From: Chitinophagales bacterium
GTDB taxonomy: Bacteria > Bacteroidota > Bacteroidia > Chitinophagales > UBA2359
Assembly (NCBI GenBank): GCA_020628375.1
Contig: JAHDFD010000015.1
Location: 1-64,000, forward strand
Direction: 5' to 3'
Length of the DNA: 64,000 bases
Part shown: one piece after another, positions 63,027-64,000 of the stretch
How positions within the stretch are numbered: position 1 is the stretch's first letter
How the letters are laid out: every line of letters starts with the position of its first letter
Translations under genes and position numbers: made by a program
The notes under the pieces: model-generated
Told to the model about the DNA's origin: nothing
Seen by the model: only the letters and a program-made list of their open reading frames with translations
The model's database searches: none

Positions 63027-63227
63027 ATGAGAACGCCAAATTACGAAGAGCAAAAAAATATCCGTTCAATCGATTACAAAGGTTTCATTACTAATCCAAC
63101 AAACTATACTAAGCAGGGAGAAATCAAAAAAGTGAAGCTACAATTAAATGATATGCCTCATTCGCGTATTATGAATGAAAAAGATGCACGTGATGCGAAT
63201 TACAGAGGTTTTATGAACTTGATGTAG
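63027..63227 (+). CDS. 66-residue protein following aceB
   Basis: The small basic protein has two similar pieces: NIRSIDYKGFITN near the start and DARDANYRGFMNL near the end (R-[SD]-x-x-Y-[KR]-G-F-[IM]). There is no signal peptide. It begins 50 bp after aceB and is probably on its transcript. The internal repeat and position suggest a small partner or regulator, but I do not recognise it. Confidence 0.6.
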   Translation: MRTPNYEEQKNIRSIDYKGFITNPTNYTKQGEIKKVKLQLNDMPHSRIMNEKDARDANYRGFMNLM

Positions 63228-63543
63228 TAAATCTGAAAGCGCGATAAAATTTATAGCTGCTCGCCTTGCAGCCGTACAAAAAATTGTTAAGTATATGCTA
63301 CTACTATTGTTAGAATAGTAAGTACCGAAGAAAGACAGTTTATTTAATAAGCGAAACGCCACATCATGGTGTTCTTATTAAGCTAGAACGCCGTGATTGT
63401 TTCTATACTTCCTTGTAGAAGGATGTTCAAATTTGGTTTGTGTCGCACCTTGCTTAAAAGTGAGGTGCGCTTTTTTTATCTCTTGCATTAAACTTTTCTG
63501 TCTGAATTCAGTCCGAATCTTTTATTAAATTTTCAGGCAGACT
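63228..63543. other. 316-bp intergenic region
   Basis: No gene is visible. Weak hairpin-like runs occur near 63257-63275 and around 63355-63380, and a good terminator sits at 63444-63477. The remainder shows nothing recognisable; a small RNA cannot be excluded. Confidence 0.6.
63444..63477 (+). terminator. Terminator of the aceB operon
   Basis: CGCACCTT (63444-63451) pairs with GAGGTGCG (63462-63469), followed by seven T. It lies 217 bp after the small gene. Confidence 0.85.
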
Positions 63544-63573
63544 ATGAAATATCAACTTTACCCAATTCAGCAA

Positions 63574-64000
63574 ATGAAACAGTATTTTCTGATTTTCATT
63601 TGTGCTATTTCCCCCTTTTTTCTTAATGCTCAGAATACACAACCTTATTGTAATGCAAGTTTGAGTGTTGAACTTCCAAGTAGTAATAGATATGAAATTT
63701 TTATCGATGGAATTAGCTATGGCTTTTTAGACGATAATCGAATGGTCGAAAATATACCAAACGGAAAGCGTTTTATTCAAATTGAAGAGCGTTCTAATTC
63801 AAGGACTGGTCAACAATATGTAAATGCTTTTTTTATAGTTTTTGAAGAATGTCAATTGGTGAGAATTGCGGTAGATCGAAATAAAAAAGTGAATATCATC
63901 GAGGTGCGTTACCAAAAGGATAATTCAAATTATGAAGACTACGAAGTGATCTATCCAAATAATCAAGAGCAGAATAATGTTTATAATCCACCTAATCCAG
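63574..64000 (+). CDS. Secreted protein, truncated by the window edge
   Basis: An open frame runs off the end. The ATG at 63574 (MKQYFLIFICAISPFFLNAQ) gives a clear signal peptide, preferred to the ATG at 63544. The mature part begins NTQPYCNASLSVELPSSNRY and has a beta-strand pattern, EIFIDGISYGFLDDNRMVENIPNGKRFIQIE, resembling a PEGA-like beta domain that often precedes DUF4476 in Bacteroidota. The 3' part is needed to decide. Confidence 0.65.
   Translation, partial: MKQYFLIFICAISPFFLNAQNTQPYCNASLSVELPSSNRYEIFIDGISYGFLDDNRMVENIPNGKRFIQIEERSNSRTGQQYVNAFFIVFEECQLVRIAVDRNKKVNIIEVRYQKDNSNYEDYEVIYPNNQEQNNVYNPPNP

Overview
The window is AT-rich chromosomal DNA from a member of the Bacteroidota, most likely Flavobacteriales in the broad sense. 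Supporting evidence: secreted proteins with type IX secretion (T9SS) C-terminal sorting domains, an Omp28-like lipoprotein, DUF3857 proteins, a C10 peptidase, -7 boxes matching TAnnTTTG, the gene order rplM-rpsI-rpsB-tsf, and a fused IcmF-type acyl-CoA mutase. I saw no rRNA, tRNA, prophage, complete insertion sequence or CRISPR array.

Layout. 0-9 kb: fused acyl-CoA mutase (icmF), a PaaE-like flavin/2Fe-2S reductase, a lone response regulator abutting the ruins of a histidine kinase, and imidazolonepropionase (hutI). 9-21 kb: housekeeping and envelope genes (coiled-coil membrane protein, SIMPL protein, class A penicillin-binding protein, Omp28-like lipoprotein, dapA, a short Omp85-like protein, a formate/nitrite-type channel, RNase III, an M20 dipeptidase). 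21.5-23.3 kb: a two-gene overlapping cassette of an AAA ATPase and a TOPRIM/DUF4435 protein, the composition of the PARIS anti-phage system. 23.4-40 kb: galT, a 55-residue DUF6435-like gene, a lipoprotein, a secreted C10 cysteine peptidase, a VIT-like T9SS protein, an operon of three DUF3857/transglutaminase-like proteins and a very large M1 peptidase with a probable beta-barrel tail. 40-44.5 kb: a decaying zone with octamer repeats, a truncated acetyltransferase, T9SS proteins and T9SS fragments. 44.5-48 kb: a GNAT/phosphotransferase pair and a secreted GH10 xylanase. 48-56 kb: rplM-rpsI-rpsB-tsf, pyrG, a Uma2-type nuclease, a UvrD/PcrA helicase and a VOC protein. 56-64 kb: a Cys-less relative of the GlmS glutaminase domain, a large helical protein, a lipoprotein, another T9SS protein, malate synthase (aceB) with a small partner gene, and the start of a secreted protein.

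Repeats matter here. A 180-bp repeat occurs at 86-265 and 4592-4771. A second family occurs near 4.5-5.1 kb and 60.7-61.2 kb, with a 60-bp inner segment inverted between copies (59 of 60 identical). The 61-kb copy carries a 198-bp MITE-like insertion with terminal inverted repeats and a 7-bp target duplication; the 4.5-kb copy shows the empty site.

The best candidates for new biology are the compact PARIS-like pair, the catalytically dead GATase-II-like protein, the DUF3857 operon in which two of three members lack the transglutaminase-type Cys, and the peptidase-barrel fusion. All identifications come from reading motifs by eye; no database search was run.
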